The position numbers and the translations under genes are program-made. This document shows positions 1-9,165 of a DNA stretch of 64,000 nucleotides, in pieces; the first letter of the stretch is position 1; each line of letters begins with the position of its first letter. The notes under the pieces are model-generated. The model saw only the letters and a program-made list of their open reading frames with translations, did no database searches and was not told the origin of the DNA. Source of the DNA: Massilioclostridium coli (GTDB lineage: Bacteria > Bacillota > Clostridia > Oscillospirales > Ruminococcaceae); contig NZ_FMIZ01000006.1 of NCBI RefSeq assembly GCF_900095865.1, positions 248,001-312,000 of the forward strand, read 5' to 3'.

Positions 1-1
1 A

Positions 2-1216
2 CTCAAAAATTATGCAAAACTGGTGGTAAAAGCAGGTGTTAACCTCCAAAAAGGGCAGGAGCTTGTCATTTCTTCCCCTGTGGAATGCGCTCCATTTGTC
101 CACCTAGTCGCAGAACAGGCTTATTTGGCTGGTGCGGAAGAAGTCATTGTACAGTGGAACGATGAAAAATTAGCCCGTCTAAAATATGATCATTGTCCGA
201 TTGAAAAGTTTCAACAAGTCCCAACTTGGATGTCTGAATTTCAAAACGGATATTCCCGTAAACACGCAGCACATCTTTCTATCTCCGCAAGTTCCCCTGA
301 TGCACTTGCAGGGGTTGACCCAAAAAAACCTGCAGCATGGGTCAAAGCAATGCACCAGGCCTGCAAGGAATTTTACGATAACCTGGATATGGGCATTAAC
401 CGTTGGTGCATTGTTTCGGTTCCAACGGCTGGATGGGCTGTTAAGGTATTTCCAGACATACCAGAGGAACAAGCTATCCAAAAATTATGGGACGCAATTT
501 TTACCGCAGTACGAGCCAATACCCCTGACCCTGTTGCTTCGTGGCAAACACATAAAGAGAGCTTTGAACAAAAAATAGCATTTTTAAACCAAAAACAATT
601 TAAAGCACTGCACTATTCCAACTCTTTAGGGACGGATATCACCATTGGTTTGCCTGATAACCATGTTTGGGCTGGCGGAGGGGATAAAACCCAGGATGGT
701 ATTTATTTCTTTCCCAATATGCCAACCGAAGAAATCTTTTGCACCCCTCACAAAGACCAGGTAGATGGAATTGTTTACAGCTCAATGCCACTGAATTATC
801 AAGGGACAGTTATCAACAATTTTTCCATCCAGTTTGAACAAGGTAGGATTACAAACGTAACAGCGGAGGAAGGGTTGGAATCCCTCCAAGAATTGATCGC
901 CATTGATGAGGGCTCTCATCATTTAGGGGAAGTGGCGCTTGTCCCCTATAACTCCCCAATCTCTAATATGGGGTTAATTTTTTACAATACCCTTTATGAT
1001 GAAAACGCAGCCTGCCATTTTGCCATTGGAAAAGGATTCCCAGAGTGTTTCCAGGATGGTTTGTCAAAAACTATGGAAGAACTAAAACAACAAGGTATGA
1101 ACGATTCCGCAACCCATGTAGATTTTATGTTAGGTACGAAAGACCTAGATATTACAGGAATTTGTCAAGATGGTTCTGAAATTATGATTTTTAAAGATGG
1201 CAACTGGGCTTTTTAA
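2..1216 (+). CDS. M29 family aminopeptidase (AmpS/PepS type), 5' end cut by window
   Basis: This cytoplasmic metallo-aminopeptidase removes N-terminal residues from peptides. The reading frame is open from base 2, and its first residues (LKNYAKLVVKAGVNLQKGQ) already match the family's N-terminus, so only a few residues are missing; the GTG at 23 is internal. The sequence follows the M29 plan: an N-terminal domain with SPVECAPF, then a C-terminal catalytic domain. The latter holds the blocks where family metal ligands lie: NMPTEEIF, GEVALVP, the His of ENAACHFAIGKG, and the His/Asp pair of ATHVDFMLG near the C-terminus. About 404 residues are present against roughly 410 for the family. It is followed by a hairpin terminator and appears to stand alone. 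The family call is firm; substrate preference cannot be read. Confidence 0.9.
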   Translation, partial: LKNYAKLVVKAGVNLQKGQELVISSPVECAPFVHLVAEQAYLAGAEEVIVQWNDEKLARLKYDHCPIEKFQQVPTWMSEFQNGYSRKHAAHLSISASSPDALAGVDPKKPAAWVKAMHQACKEFYDNLDMGINRWCIVSVPTAGWAVKVFPDIPEEQAIQKLWDAIFTAVRANTPDPVASWQTHKESFEQKIAFLNQKQFKALHYSNSLGTDITIGLPDNHVWAGGGDKTQDGIYFFPNMPTEEIFCTPHKDQVDGIVYSSMPLNYQGTVINNFSIQFEQGRITNVTAEEGLESLQELIAIDEGSHHLGEVALVPYNSPISNMGLIFYNTLYDENAACHFAIGKGFPECFQDGLSKTMEELKQQGMNDSATHVDFMLGTKDLDITGICQDGSEIMIFKDGNWAF

Positions 1217-1407
1217 AATAATATCCAATGGTATCTAACACAGATTATCACGATATTTTAATAAAGCATCTCTACCCATTTATTCGGACTTTGATGTTTG
1301 TATGGTATCATAGAATCGTATTTTATAATATCTCTACTCAGTACTCAACGAATGAGCTGATAAATTCATATCATTTTCCTGAAAACAGAAATTTTAATTT
1401 CTATATT

Positions 1408-1443
1408 AAAAAACAGGCAACTAATTTCGTTGCCTGTTTTTAT
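1408..1443. terminator. Bidirectional terminator between aminopeptidase and DUF3592 gene
   Basis: The hairpin has arms AAAACAGGCAAC and GTTGCCTGTTTT with a 7-nt loop, and A/T runs on both sides. It can serve the forward aminopeptidase gene and the convergent reverse gene ending at 1467. Confidence 0.8.
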
Positions 1444-1466
1444 ATTATTTCTAATAGAATTACCCA

Positions 1467-2129
1467 TTATTTTTCTTCCTGAATTTCCACTTTATCAAAA
1501 AATAAATTGACGATCAGGATGAAAACTCCAACCACAATCAATAGAATTGGAATGAACAAAAATAATGTAAAGGAAAAAAAGAAAAACTCGATTATTTTAA
1601 CCGGAGAAAAGCTACCTGCCATGATAGAAAGTGCTCCATATCCTACTATCAAAAGAATCATACCCGCCCAAATACGGATAAATCTCCCGGAAACTCCTAT
1701 CATCACAAGGAACATAAAGAGAGGAATAGCAACAAACAAAAATCCTATAAATATCATGGCATTATCACTATTGGTTCCAACAATAATTGCATTTTCTGGG
1801 GCATTCGGGTCATATTTTATTTGTTTGGTACTGCCTATCTCTGGAATTACACCAGAACCATAGTCAGTGGCAACGGTATAGTCCTGCCCATTAACTGTAT
1901 ACTGATAAATTAACTGATATGTATCATTGGTGTGCTTGTGTCTAACCGCATCATAACCACCTTTCGAATACAGAGTATAATCCACAAAATATCCTTCAAT
2001 TGAATGATAATGATTTGATGTTTGATTCAGCTGTATAGTATTTTTAATACCAAAAAATAACAGTAACATTCCACATAATATCACGATAAAAAGAAAAATA
2101 GATGCTGGAATTTTCACTTTTTTATCCAA
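1467..2129 (-). CDS. DUF3592-type membrane protein
   Basis: This 220-residue membrane protein has one N-terminal membrane segment (about residues 8-28), then an extracytoplasmic beta-rich section of about 100 residues. It ends with three further hydrophobic segments (about 124-145, 150-172, 180-210). The middle section has the DUF3592 pattern: YQLIYQYTVNGQDYTV, followed by G(S)TKQIKYDPNAPENA, which resembles the family's 'V.YdP.nP..a' signature. No catalytic residues are visible and the family has no settled function. It reads towards the aminopeptidase and has no operon partner, since the upstream region is non-coding. The start is the first Met before a typical Lys-rich N-terminus. Confidence 0.7.
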   Translation of the reverse strand: MDKKVKIPASIFLFIVILCGMLLLFFGIKNTIQLNQTSNHYHSIEGYFVDYTLYSKGGYDAVRHKHTNDTYQLIYQYTVNGQDYTVATDYGSGVIPEIGSTKQIKYDPNAPENAIIVGTNSDNAMIFIGFLFVAIPLFMFLVMIGVSGRFIRIWAGMILLIVGYGALSIMAGSFSPVKIIEFFFFSFTLFLFIPILLIVVGVFILIVNLFFDKVEIQEEK

Positions 2130-2173
2130 TATGATTTCCCCAAATCCACATTTTTGATTCTCATATTTGTTAG

Positions 2174-2382
2174 AAAGTCTTATACAAAAGCTTTTCTATC
2201 TACCTTGGTCTTACAAAAAATGAAATCCAGGCAATGCAGAGAATCGAAACCACTTATAACGTAAATACAATTTTTGAGAGATTAACGTCTACATCATCCA
2301 CCTTACAACCCATAAATAAGCAGCTTATCATTCTTTCTGATATCGATTCATTCCATACATGGGGTAAAAATTTTTTATAAGC
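2174..2382 (+). other. Possible decayed coding fragment
   Basis: A forward open frame of about 68 codons runs from just after a TAG at 2171 to a TAA near 2380. It contains peptide-like sequence (LTKNEIQAMQRIETTYN..., ending HTWGKNFL). There is no ATG before 2234 and no ribosome site, and I do not recognise it. The composition looks more protein-like than random intergenic DNA, so it may be the 3' remnant of a lost gene. Weak call. Confidence 0.2.
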
Positions 2383-2418
2383 CAACTGTTAAAGACAATG
2401 GTTTCCTCTCTAGCATGA

Positions 2419-2652
2419 CCACCAGCTAAGCTGGTGGCTTGAGTAAGCTCTAGAAGAGCATAGTACCGTCAAGCATCGAAAGACGTACTGAAATATCTGT
2501 CTTTTTCATCACTTGCCCTGCCGCCCGTAAACAAGCAATTTTCTTCCAACGATAGTTTTTTCGTTACGATAAGATTGCTGTTAGCAGCTCGCTTCGCTCG
2601 ATGTTTAAAGCGAAAGCTTTTCGGCGAGAGCCTCCACCGGCATAGCCGATGG
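2419..2652 (-). mobile_element. Small IS200/IS605-derived non-autonomous element
   Basis: Two similar three-nt-loop hairpins bound this non-coding stretch: CCACCAGC-TAA-GCTGGTGG at 2419-2437 and CCACCGGC-ATA-GCCGATGG (one mismatch) at 2634-2652. Subterminal foldbacks of this kind are characteristic of IS200/IS605 ends, and the IS200 relic at 37733 in this window ends in a decayed version of the same hairpin. No transposase remains between them. The interior has GC-rich hairpin-forming sequence unlike the flanks. Orientation is inferred. A deletion derivative or MITE-like element is the best explanation. Confidence 0.5.
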
Positions 2653-2665
2653 TTTCTATAACAAT

Positions 2666-2703
2666 GAAAAAAATACCTTCTAAAAAACAAGAAGGTATTT
2701 TTT
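2666..2703 (-). terminator. Terminator of the cysteine-synthase-like gene
   Basis: Arms AAAAAATACCTTCT and AAGAAGGTATTTTTT lie directly after the stop codon of the reverse-strand gene. There is a T-run on the reverse strand. Confidence 0.85.
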
Positions 2704-2705
2704 CA

Positions 2706-3635
2706 TTATTCATCAAATAAAGGGGTACTGAAATAACGTTCGGCAGTATCAGGGAGGACAGTAACTACTGTTTTCCCTTTGCCCAATTTCTTAGCAAGTT
2801 TTTTTGCTGCTGCTACATTGGTTCCACTGGAAATTCCACACATTAAGCCTTCCAAACGTGCCAAATCCTTCGCTGTCTGGATTGCTTCCTCATCTGAAAT
2901 AATGCAGATATCGCTGTAAATCTCACGGTTTAATATTTCTGGAATCAATCCATCTCCAATCCCCATCTGCAAATGGGTTCCAACATTGCCTCCGGCTAAA
3001 ATGGCTGCGTTTTCTGGTTCCACTGCCCAGATTGTAATATCAGGATTTTGTGCTTTTAACACTTCCCCAATTCCTGTAATCGTACCACCTGTTCCAACGC
3101 CAGAACAAAATCCATGGATTGGCTCCCCAACCTGTTCCAAAATTTCCAAAGCAGTGTGGTAACGATGAACCGCCGGGTTTGCTAAATTAGAGAACTGTTG
3201 TGGTACAAATACATTTGGATTTTCCTGTTCCATTCGCATAGCGGTATTTAAACATTCCTCAATACATTTTCCAATATTTCCATCATCATGGATTAAAATC
3301 ACTTCCGCACCATAATGCTGAACCAGTTTCCGCCTTTCTTCGCTTACAGAATCCGGCATGATAATAATCGTACGGTAGCCACGTACCGCACCAATTAACG
3401 CAAGCCCAATCCCTTGGTTACCGCTAGTTGGTTCCACAATGATGGTATCCTTATGTAATTTTCCTTCTTTTTCCGCTTGTGCTAACATATTAAAAGCAGT
3501 TCTTGTTTTAATAGAACCACCTACATTTAATCCTTCATATTTTACCAAAATCTGAGCGCTATCTGGTTCCACCATCCGATTTAAACGGATTACAGGTGTA
3601 TTTCCCATCGCTTCTAACACATTGTTATAGATCAT
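2706..3635 (-). CDS. Cysteine synthase-like PLP enzyme (O-acetylserine sulfhydrylase family)
   Basis: Family members make L-cysteine from O-acetyl-L-serine and sulfide using pyridoxal phosphate. This 309-residue protein has the family length and blocks: the PLP lysine in GGSIKTRTA (about residue 43), the substrate loop EPTSGNQGIGLA (about 68-79), the phosphate-binding GTGGT (about 181-185) and GISSGTN near 265. Two motif positions differ from textbook CysK: SGNTG reads SGNQG, and SVKDR reads SIKTR. This may mark a separate subclade, so I do not give a gene symbol. No serine acetyltransferase is nearby. It appears monocistronic, with its own terminator downstream. The family is certain; the exact sulfur or nucleophile donor is not. 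Confidence 0.8.
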   Translation of the reverse strand: MIYNNVLEAMGNTPVIRLNRMVEPDSAQILVKYEGLNVGGSIKTRTAFNMLAQAEKEGKLHKDTIIVEPTSGNQGIGLALIGAVRGYRTIIIMPDSVSEERRKLVQHYGAEVILIHDDGNIGKCIEECLNTAMRMEQENPNVFVPQQFSNLANPAVHRYHTALEILEQVGEPIHGFCSGVGTGGTITGIGEVLKAQNPDITIWAVEPENAAILAGGNVGTHLQMGIGDGLIPEILNREIYSDICIISDEEAIQTAKDLARLEGLMCGISSGTNVAAAKKLAKKLGKGKTVVTVLPDTAERYFSTPLFDE

Positions 3636-4048
3636 CCAAAAACCCCTTTGACGTAAAATTTTTCATGGAGAATATCCTACCCAATAATAAGCCAATAATA
3701 TTTATTATATAACAAAATTTTTTAAATGCAAACTATTTTTCCAATAAAAGGTCTACTTATTTATTATATGAAAAAACAAATACAAAGAGTGAAATCACAG
3801 CCATAAATGAATACTTTTCCTATTTGATTATGACTAGCATTGATTTTTTATCCAAAATACTTTCCATCTAAGTAGAATAACCTTGATATTAGTTATTATA
3901 TTTATAAGATAATTTCTGTTTTGTTAACTGTTACATTTTCAATTTGAATCTAGACAATATTCTCCAGGTATAAATTTAATCAATAGAAAAATCAGGTAGT
4001 CAGATTGTATATGGATACTATTTTTATTGCTATATAATATACTGTAGT
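3636..4048. other. AT-rich intergenic region, no gene seen
   Basis: This stretch lies upstream of the cysteine-synthase-like gene and downstream of the large glycosidase. It is very AT-rich with stops in all frames. It should hold the promoter of the reverse-strand gene starting at 3635, but I see no clear box or riboswitch. Confidence 0.5.
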
Positions 4049-4080
4049 AAAAAAGCCCGATTCAGTTAGAATCGGGCTTA
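4049..4080 (-). terminator. Terminator of GH106-like gene
   Basis: Arms AGCCCGATTC and GAATCGGGCT have a 5-nt loop. They are followed on the reverse strand by a T-run, just past the stop of the gene ending at 4104. Confidence 0.9.
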
Positions 4081-4103
4081 TAAATGTTTATCTTTCCTTA
4101 ATA

Positions 4104-7100
4104 TTATTTTTTCTTACGGGAAAGTAATACTGCTGTGCCTGCTACTGCCAACATTACTACACCTGCGATTGGAGCAAAATCCCCTGTTTTCGCTGCGTTT
4201 GCTTTTGTTGTTGTATTTTCCTGTCCAGTCTGAGTAGCATTGTTATCAGACGGTGTTTCTGTTTCCATCCCTTCTACTGCTACTAAACTATCCATTGCAG
4301 ACTGCACAGATTGTACTGCTGCGTCTACTTCTTCCTGGGTTGCGTTTTCATTTTCCAGTACTGCTTTTGCGTCATTTATTGCTGCTTCCAGTACTGCGTA
4401 GCTTTCCGCTGTGTATGCGTTCGCATCCACTTTCTCTGCCTCTGCTACTACTTCTTCCAAAATAGATTTATCTGCTTTGTATCTCAGGTTCAACATTGCG
4501 TTTAACAGATTATCCGCTACTTCATTGATTTCCGCCTGCATAGCGTCTCCATTATTGTAAGTATTCTGCGCCGCTTCTAATGCTGCGGTAAATTCCGCTT
4601 TTCCCGCTTCTACATAACGGTCAAGTTCCGCATTGATTTCATTGGCTGCTTCAATCAAAGAAGCTAACGCTGTTTTATCTCCAGCTACAAACCCCAGTTT
4701 ATGAATTTCGTTCATTAAGGTTTTCCATGCTGCATTTACTTCTTCCTGGGTTGCTGCTGCGTTATTTGCTACTGCCTTGGCATTTTCCAATGCTGCATCA
4801 AATGTTTTTTGTACACTTTCAATGGCATTGTCATATTCCCCGCTTGCTTTGGCTTGTTCCGCATAAGCAATCACAGAATTCAAAATAGAAGTATCTGCAC
4901 TTAATTCTACTGGAATTTCTTGATATGGAGTAACCGTTACTACACCATCATTTCCTAACAGACCATTTTCTTTTAATGGCATGCTGGATATAATAAAGCT
5001 TGATTTTGCCTGATTATAAATCGTTGTAGCTACTTCTATAATAACCGTATTTTCCCCTGCGTGTACATATGGGCCAATATCTACAATTGTATTAATTTGA
5101 TTTACCATTGGAAGTTTTGTTCCATTTACAGTTACGGTAAAAGTATCTTCTACTTCTCCAAGGTCAATATATGCGCCATATCCCTGATCATAACCTTTAT
5201 CCAAATGGAATGTTGTGGTATAAGTTCCAATCCCAGCCACATTTTTCCACTCTGGATTGATGTCTTTCCATCCTTTTAACTCGGTAATGGTAACTGGATC
5301 TAATTCTTTCCACTGGGAATCATAGAAATAAATGCTGCCATTTTCATTTTTCTCTAATGACTTGATTTGTAAGTTCCATTCCTCTACTGTAAATGGATCC
5401 TGGATATTTTTTGTTACCACTTTATCTATTTGATTGTTATTTGCGGTAACAGTGTAGGTTCCTTCCTGGGTGGATTTTAATACCATACCATTATCTTGAT
5501 AATTTACTGCAGCATCCCCAGTAACATCAGTTGCATAAACCGATTGTGGAGTTAAACCGTTTTCAATTGCCTCCTGGTCAGTTAACAGAGCAATCAATTT
5601 TGCTTCATCTTTGTCAAAATCAAGGTGCAATGTCACAGATTCATCGTTTTGCTGATATTCCGCAATTGGGGTGATTTCCCCTGTCCATGCGTCTAATAGG
5701 TATGGTTTCCCTTCTCCTTTTAAAGTTACATCCAGAGATTTTGCGGTTAATAAATCTTTATTGATTCCCGGATAAGCGGTTCCTGCTTTTGCTAAGGTAG
5801 CATTGGCATCTTCTGCACAGATTCTATTGTAATTATAAAGATAATAGAAATCTCCATTGTCATCTACCTGATGTTTTGCCAACAAGTCAGTTGGTGTGCT
5901 GTATTGAGCATCTGGCTGAACATTTAATTCTGTCAATGCTGTTGGAAGCTGGTCGTAATCCGATACTTGTTTCACATTTGGATTTTGCAGCAACGTATTC
6001 ATGGCGTTGACAATATCCTGGTCGGTATAGCCTTCATTTACTTCGCTGCGGTACATCAGTTTGCTTGGAGCATCCCCTACAACCACAATCTTCATACCAT
6101 CATTAGCAAGGTCAATCATCCGCTGTGCCACATCCGGTGACATCCTATCTTCATTGTGGATGACAATCGCTTTATAGGCTGGACCGTTTTCATTTAACAC
6201 CCCATTGGTGACAGTGGCGGTTTCCAGATTCAAAATATCTGGGTTTACAAATTCATAGGAGTAGCCATTGCGGTTTAAAATGCTGTCATCTGGGAACCAA
6301 TCTTCCCCATCGCCACCGCTCTTCATGTAATTATCCTCATAGGTATGGCGGTAAACAGCGATATCTATTTTGGATTCTTTCTGCATGATATAGTTATAAC
6401 GGGTGAAATATTCAATATAATCTGCTGCGTTTTCATATGAAGTATTTTTATTCCATTCATTCGAAATATATCCCATAAAAGGTGCATATCCAGGCCAAAA
6501 ATCTCCCATTATACCATGGATACCTTCTTGTAATTCTCCACTATAAGCTGCGCCATGCAATACCTGACGGTTCATTCCTGCTGCCCAGCTCCGTTTCAGA
6601 TGCCAAGCGATATCTTCATAGCTCTGCCCATAAGCATTTCCAAATTCGGCTGCAGCTTCATAGGAATAAATCTGCTTGTCCGTCATATGTACAGCAGAAG
6701 CCATCATTCTCAAATTATCTAAAGATGCTCTGTTTAAGGATTCTCCTTCCGGAATTGCTACAGATAAAGCAGAAGTTTCTACTTCCATTGGTTTGTTATA
6801 AGCTACCTGATAACGGATATTCATACCATATTCTTCTGCCATTGTTTCCAGTGGTTTCAGATGATATTCATTATAGCAATAGGTTACAACTTCGTTATAA
6901 TCATTGTTAATTTGTTCGGTTAAATCAGCATCTGTAAAATCATAATTTGGACCTTCTTGGGTCTGATAATAATTTCCGCCACCAATAACAGGTAAATATG
7001 GAGTGATGTCATATCCTTTTTGCTGTTTGAAAATTTCCTGGAATCCTCTTGTCCACTCTTTATCTACCTGATTTTCCAAAGAATCATTAAATAAAGAATT

Positions 7101-7955
7101 AACATAGTGTAAGTAATCTTTTTCATCCATTACACTGTCCCAGTAGGCTTTACAGGCATTCGCTCCATCAATGCCATAGTGGTCCACAACATAGTAGCCG
7201 CTAGCTTCCTTTTGAGCTGTTGGCTGTTCCCAAAAACTAAAAATAACCCAGTTTTGGTCCCCTTCCGGTGCAGTCCAATTCAACGTACTCTGTGCGTTAT
7301 CATCTGGATTTACTGTTACATAGTCCATCAGGTCAATATAGCTGTTAAAGTCAATGGTTTTTTCTGCAGTTAACTGGTAGGCTCCTACTGCAAACAGTTT
7401 TGTTGTCCCTTCGCTTCTTATCGTGTTTCGTTCTGGAACAATGGCTTGGTAGGTATCTCCTGCAACAAGATCCGCAGTACCATAGGTCATTTCATAGGAA
7501 GTGCCTGGATCATCCGCATTTTTTAATGTTGGAGAAGAAATCGGCCATCCAGGACCATTGGTAACATCAACTGTTAGATTATATTTTTGTGCTTCATCTA
7601 CAATAATCTCCATTGCACGGTCCCAATTTTCTGTCCCCCATTGATCGTTATCCTGAACCCCTTTAATCATCTGGATATATGAAACAACTTCTAAACCACC
7701 ATACCCTAAATCTGCGATTTGTTTTACATCACGACGTAAAGCGGATTCTTCTACCGCAGCACCAGGAACCCAGTAACGGATCATTGTTTTGCTTTGCTGC
7801 GGCGGATTTTGAAATTCACTCACCAAAGTTGTGTTGGTATTCTCTTGTGCAGATACTCCTAGAACACTCAACGCACTAATGGATGTAGCTGCCATGGCAA
7901 CCGCTAATGCGGAAGCAGTACATTTTTTCCATAAATTTGTTTTTTTGCTTCTCAT
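4104..7955 (-). CDS. Secreted wall-anchored GH106-like glycosidase with FIVAR repeats
   Basis: The start is ATG at 7955, preceded by AAGGAGG at 7962-7968; an upstream in-frame start at 7985 lacks such a site. A signal peptide (MRSKK..., cleavage after VSA, about residue 36) leads into a GH106-like catalytic region (about 40-800). This carries the N-terminal SEFQNPPQQSKTMIRYWVPG, the motifs LFNDSLE and GYDITPYLPVI, and an EAAAEFG block. A beta-sandwich (GAYIDLGEVEDTFTVTVNG) follows, then three FIVAR-type helical repeats (about 1020-1220) and a NAAKTGD sorting signal with hydrophobic segment and RKKK tail. GH106 members are mostly alpha-L-rhamnosidases, which fits the two GH78 genes further on. 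The catalytic glutamates cannot be confirmed by eye. It is divergent from the AraC gene at 8143, its likely regulator. Confidence 0.75.
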   Translation of the reverse strand: MRSKKTNLWKKCTASALAVAMAATSISALSVLGVSAQENTNTTLVSEFQNPPQQSKTMIRYWVPGAAVEESALRRDVKQIADLGYGGLEVVSYIQMIKGVQDNDQWGTENWDRAMEIIVDEAQKYNLTVDVTNGPGWPISSPTLKNADDPGTSYEMTYGTADLVAGDTYQAIVPERNTIRSEGTTKLFAVGAYQLTAEKTIDFNSYIDLMDYVTVNPDDNAQSTLNWTAPEGDQNWVIFSFWEQPTAQKEASGYYVVDHYGIDGANACKAYWDSVMDEKDYLHYVNSLFNDSLENQVDKEWTRGFQEIFKQQKGYDITPYLPVIGGGNYYQTQEGPNYDFTDADLTEQINNDYNEVVTYCYNEYHLKPLETMAEEYGMNIRYQVAYNKPMEVETSALSVAIPEGESLNRASLDNLRMMASAVHMTDKQIYSYEAAAEFGNAYGQSYEDIAWHLKRSWAAGMNRQVLHGAAYSGELQEGIHGIMGDFWPGYAPFMGYISNEWNKNTSYENAADYIEYFTRYNYIMQKESKIDIAVYRHTYEDNYMKSGGDGEDWFPDDSILNRNGYSYEFVNPDILNLETATVTNGVLNENGPAYKAIVIHNEDRMSPDVAQRMIDLANDGMKIVVVGDAPSKLMYRSEVNEGYTDQDIVNAMNTLLQNPNVKQVSDYDQLPTALTELNVQPDAQYSTPTDLLAKHQVDDNGDFYYLYNYNRICAEDANATLAKAGTAYPGINKDLLTAKSLDVTLKGEGKPYLLDAWTGEITPIAEYQQNDESVTLHLDFDKDEAKLIALLTDQEAIENGLTPQSVYATDVTGDAAVNYQDNGMVLKSTQEGTYTVTANNNQIDKVVTKNIQDPFTVEEWNLQIKSLEKNENGSIYFYDSQWKELDPVTITELKGWKDINPEWKNVAGIGTYTTTFHLDKGYDQGYGAYIDLGEVEDTFTVTVNGTKLPMVNQINTIVDIGPYVHAGENTVIIEVATTIYNQAKSSFIISSMPLKENGLLGNDGVVTVTPYQEIPVELSADTSILNSVIAYAEQAKASGEYDNAIESVQKTFDAALENAKAVANNAAATQEEVNAAWKTLMNEIHKLGFVAGDKTALASLIEAANEINAELDRYVEAGKAEFTAALEAAQNTYNNGDAMQAEINEVADNLLNAMLNLRYKADKSILEEVVAEAEKVDANAYTAESYAVLEAAINDAKAVLENENATQEEVDAAVQSVQSAMDSLVAVEGMETETPSDNNATQTGQENTTTKANAAKTGDFAPIAGVVMLAVAGTAVLLSRKKK

Positions 7956-8142
7956 AATTTCCTCCTTAGTAAAATTTATAACCATAAATTATGCTTATGT
8001 TTTATATTATATAGTTGTTTTGACGGTTACTCAATCAGCTATTCGTACATTACTATGATAAAAAAACAACATGTTTCAAAAAATAATCTATTGTAAAATT
8101 TGTAAAACTGTGCTACTCTAATTCATAAAGGGGGAAGAAAAA

Positions 8143-9123
8143 TTGAAAACAATTGATGATTATAAAAGTATTTTTGATCATTTTATGTATGAATATATGG
8201 ACCACAAACTACCCTTTCATGATTCTACCGCAGTATTGCAATGGGACCAAAATCAAAAACTGTTTATTTCGGGACAACAATCATTTGTAATATTATTTCA
8301 TCCTAATATAAGCCTGTTTCCAAATGCAAAAAATATAACCATACATAACCATAATTTCTATGAGATGGCATATGTTTACAAAGGAAGATGCACCAACTAT
8401 TTTGAAAATAACCAGTTTGAGATGAAAGAGGGAGAAATCCTGCTATTAAATCCAACGGTTTACCATGATATCTGCACCACTTCCCCTAACGATTGTATCG
8501 TAAATATCCTATTTAATCCCGAACTATTTGAAACAGCTATGCTCCCAATGCTCTCCAATAACCATTTAATGCTAAATTTTTTCGCAAAATATACTTATCA
8601 GATTGGAAAATCCAGTGATTATCTACATTTCCATCCAAGCGATGACCCTACTATCTACCAAACTTTAGATTCCCTAGTAATGGAGTATTTTGAAAAATCT
8701 GTTTTTTATGAAAATATCTGCCAGTCCCTGTTAATGATCCTTCTCTCCCGTTTAACAGTATCCTATTGTAAACAGATTGGATTAAACCCAGATAACCAAG
8801 AACAAGATTCTGTTATTATATCCCTGTTAGGATATATGCAGGAGCATTGTATTGATACCAGTTTAGAGCAAGTTGCTGACCATTTTCATTATTCCACAAC
8901 TCATATTAGCCGATTATTAAAAAAACATACTGGTAAAGGGTTTATTGAGATTATGCAAAATTTTAAGCTGGAAAAAATTAAAAGCTACCTTTCCGATACC
9001 GATTTTACTGTGGAAAACATTTCTCAAATTATGGGTTATAACGATGTAAACTATTTATATAAAATTTTTAAAAATAAATATGGTATAACCCCCAACGAAT
9101 ACCGGAAACAATACCATCAATAA
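8143..9123 (+). CDS. AraC-family transcriptional regulator
   Basis: The 326-residue protein begins at TTG 8143, with GGGGGAAG seven bases upstream; no ATG is better placed. The N-terminal half is a cupin-like sensor (THNHNFYE-type block ITIHNHNFYEMAYVYKG, then EMKEGEILLLNPTVYHDI). The C-terminal 100 residues contain the two helix-turn-helix units of the AraC family (TSLEQVADHFHYSTTHISRLLKK and VENISQIMGYNDVNYLYKIFKNKYGITPNEYRK). It lies 187 bp from the divergent GH106-like gene. By the usual arrangement in polysaccharide loci it is the likely activator of that gene in response to a released sugar. The inducer cannot be told. Confidence 0.85.
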   Translation: MKTIDDYKSIFDHFMYEYMDHKLPFHDSTAVLQWDQNQKLFISGQQSFVILFHPNISLFPNAKNITIHNHNFYEMAYVYKGRCTNYFENNQFEMKEGEILLLNPTVYHDICTTSPNDCIVNILFNPELFETAMLPMLSNNHLMLNFFAKYTYQIGKSSDYLHFHPSDDPTIYQTLDSLVMEYFEKSVFYENICQSLLMILLSRLTVSYCKQIGLNPDNQEQDSVIISLLGYMQEHCIDTSLEQVADHFHYSTTHISRLLKKHTGKGFIEIMQNFKLEKIKSYLSDTDFTVENISQIMGYNDVNYLYKIFKNKYGITPNEYRKQYHQ

Positions 9124-9129
9124 TATCAT

Positions 9130-9163
9130 AAAAAACCACCCAGAAAAATCTGAGTGGTTTTCT
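9130..9163. terminator. Bidirectional terminator between AraC gene and release factor 3
   Basis: The hairpin AAAACCACCCAGA / TCTGAGTGGTTTT (one mismatch) has A/T runs on both sides. It sits between two convergent genes. Confidence 0.8.
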
Positions 9164-9165
9164 TG

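Noticed and set aside
2469-2690. 73-codon reverse open frame
   Set aside because: It lies across the hairpins of the IS200-derived element, is rich in Arg/Phe/Cys without any domain, and has no ribosome site.
4253-4505. Leu-rich frames opposite the FIVAR tails (also at 50437 and 55449)
   Set aside because: These mirror Glu/Lys/Ala-rich helical repeats on the real strand and recur wherever the FIVAR tail does.
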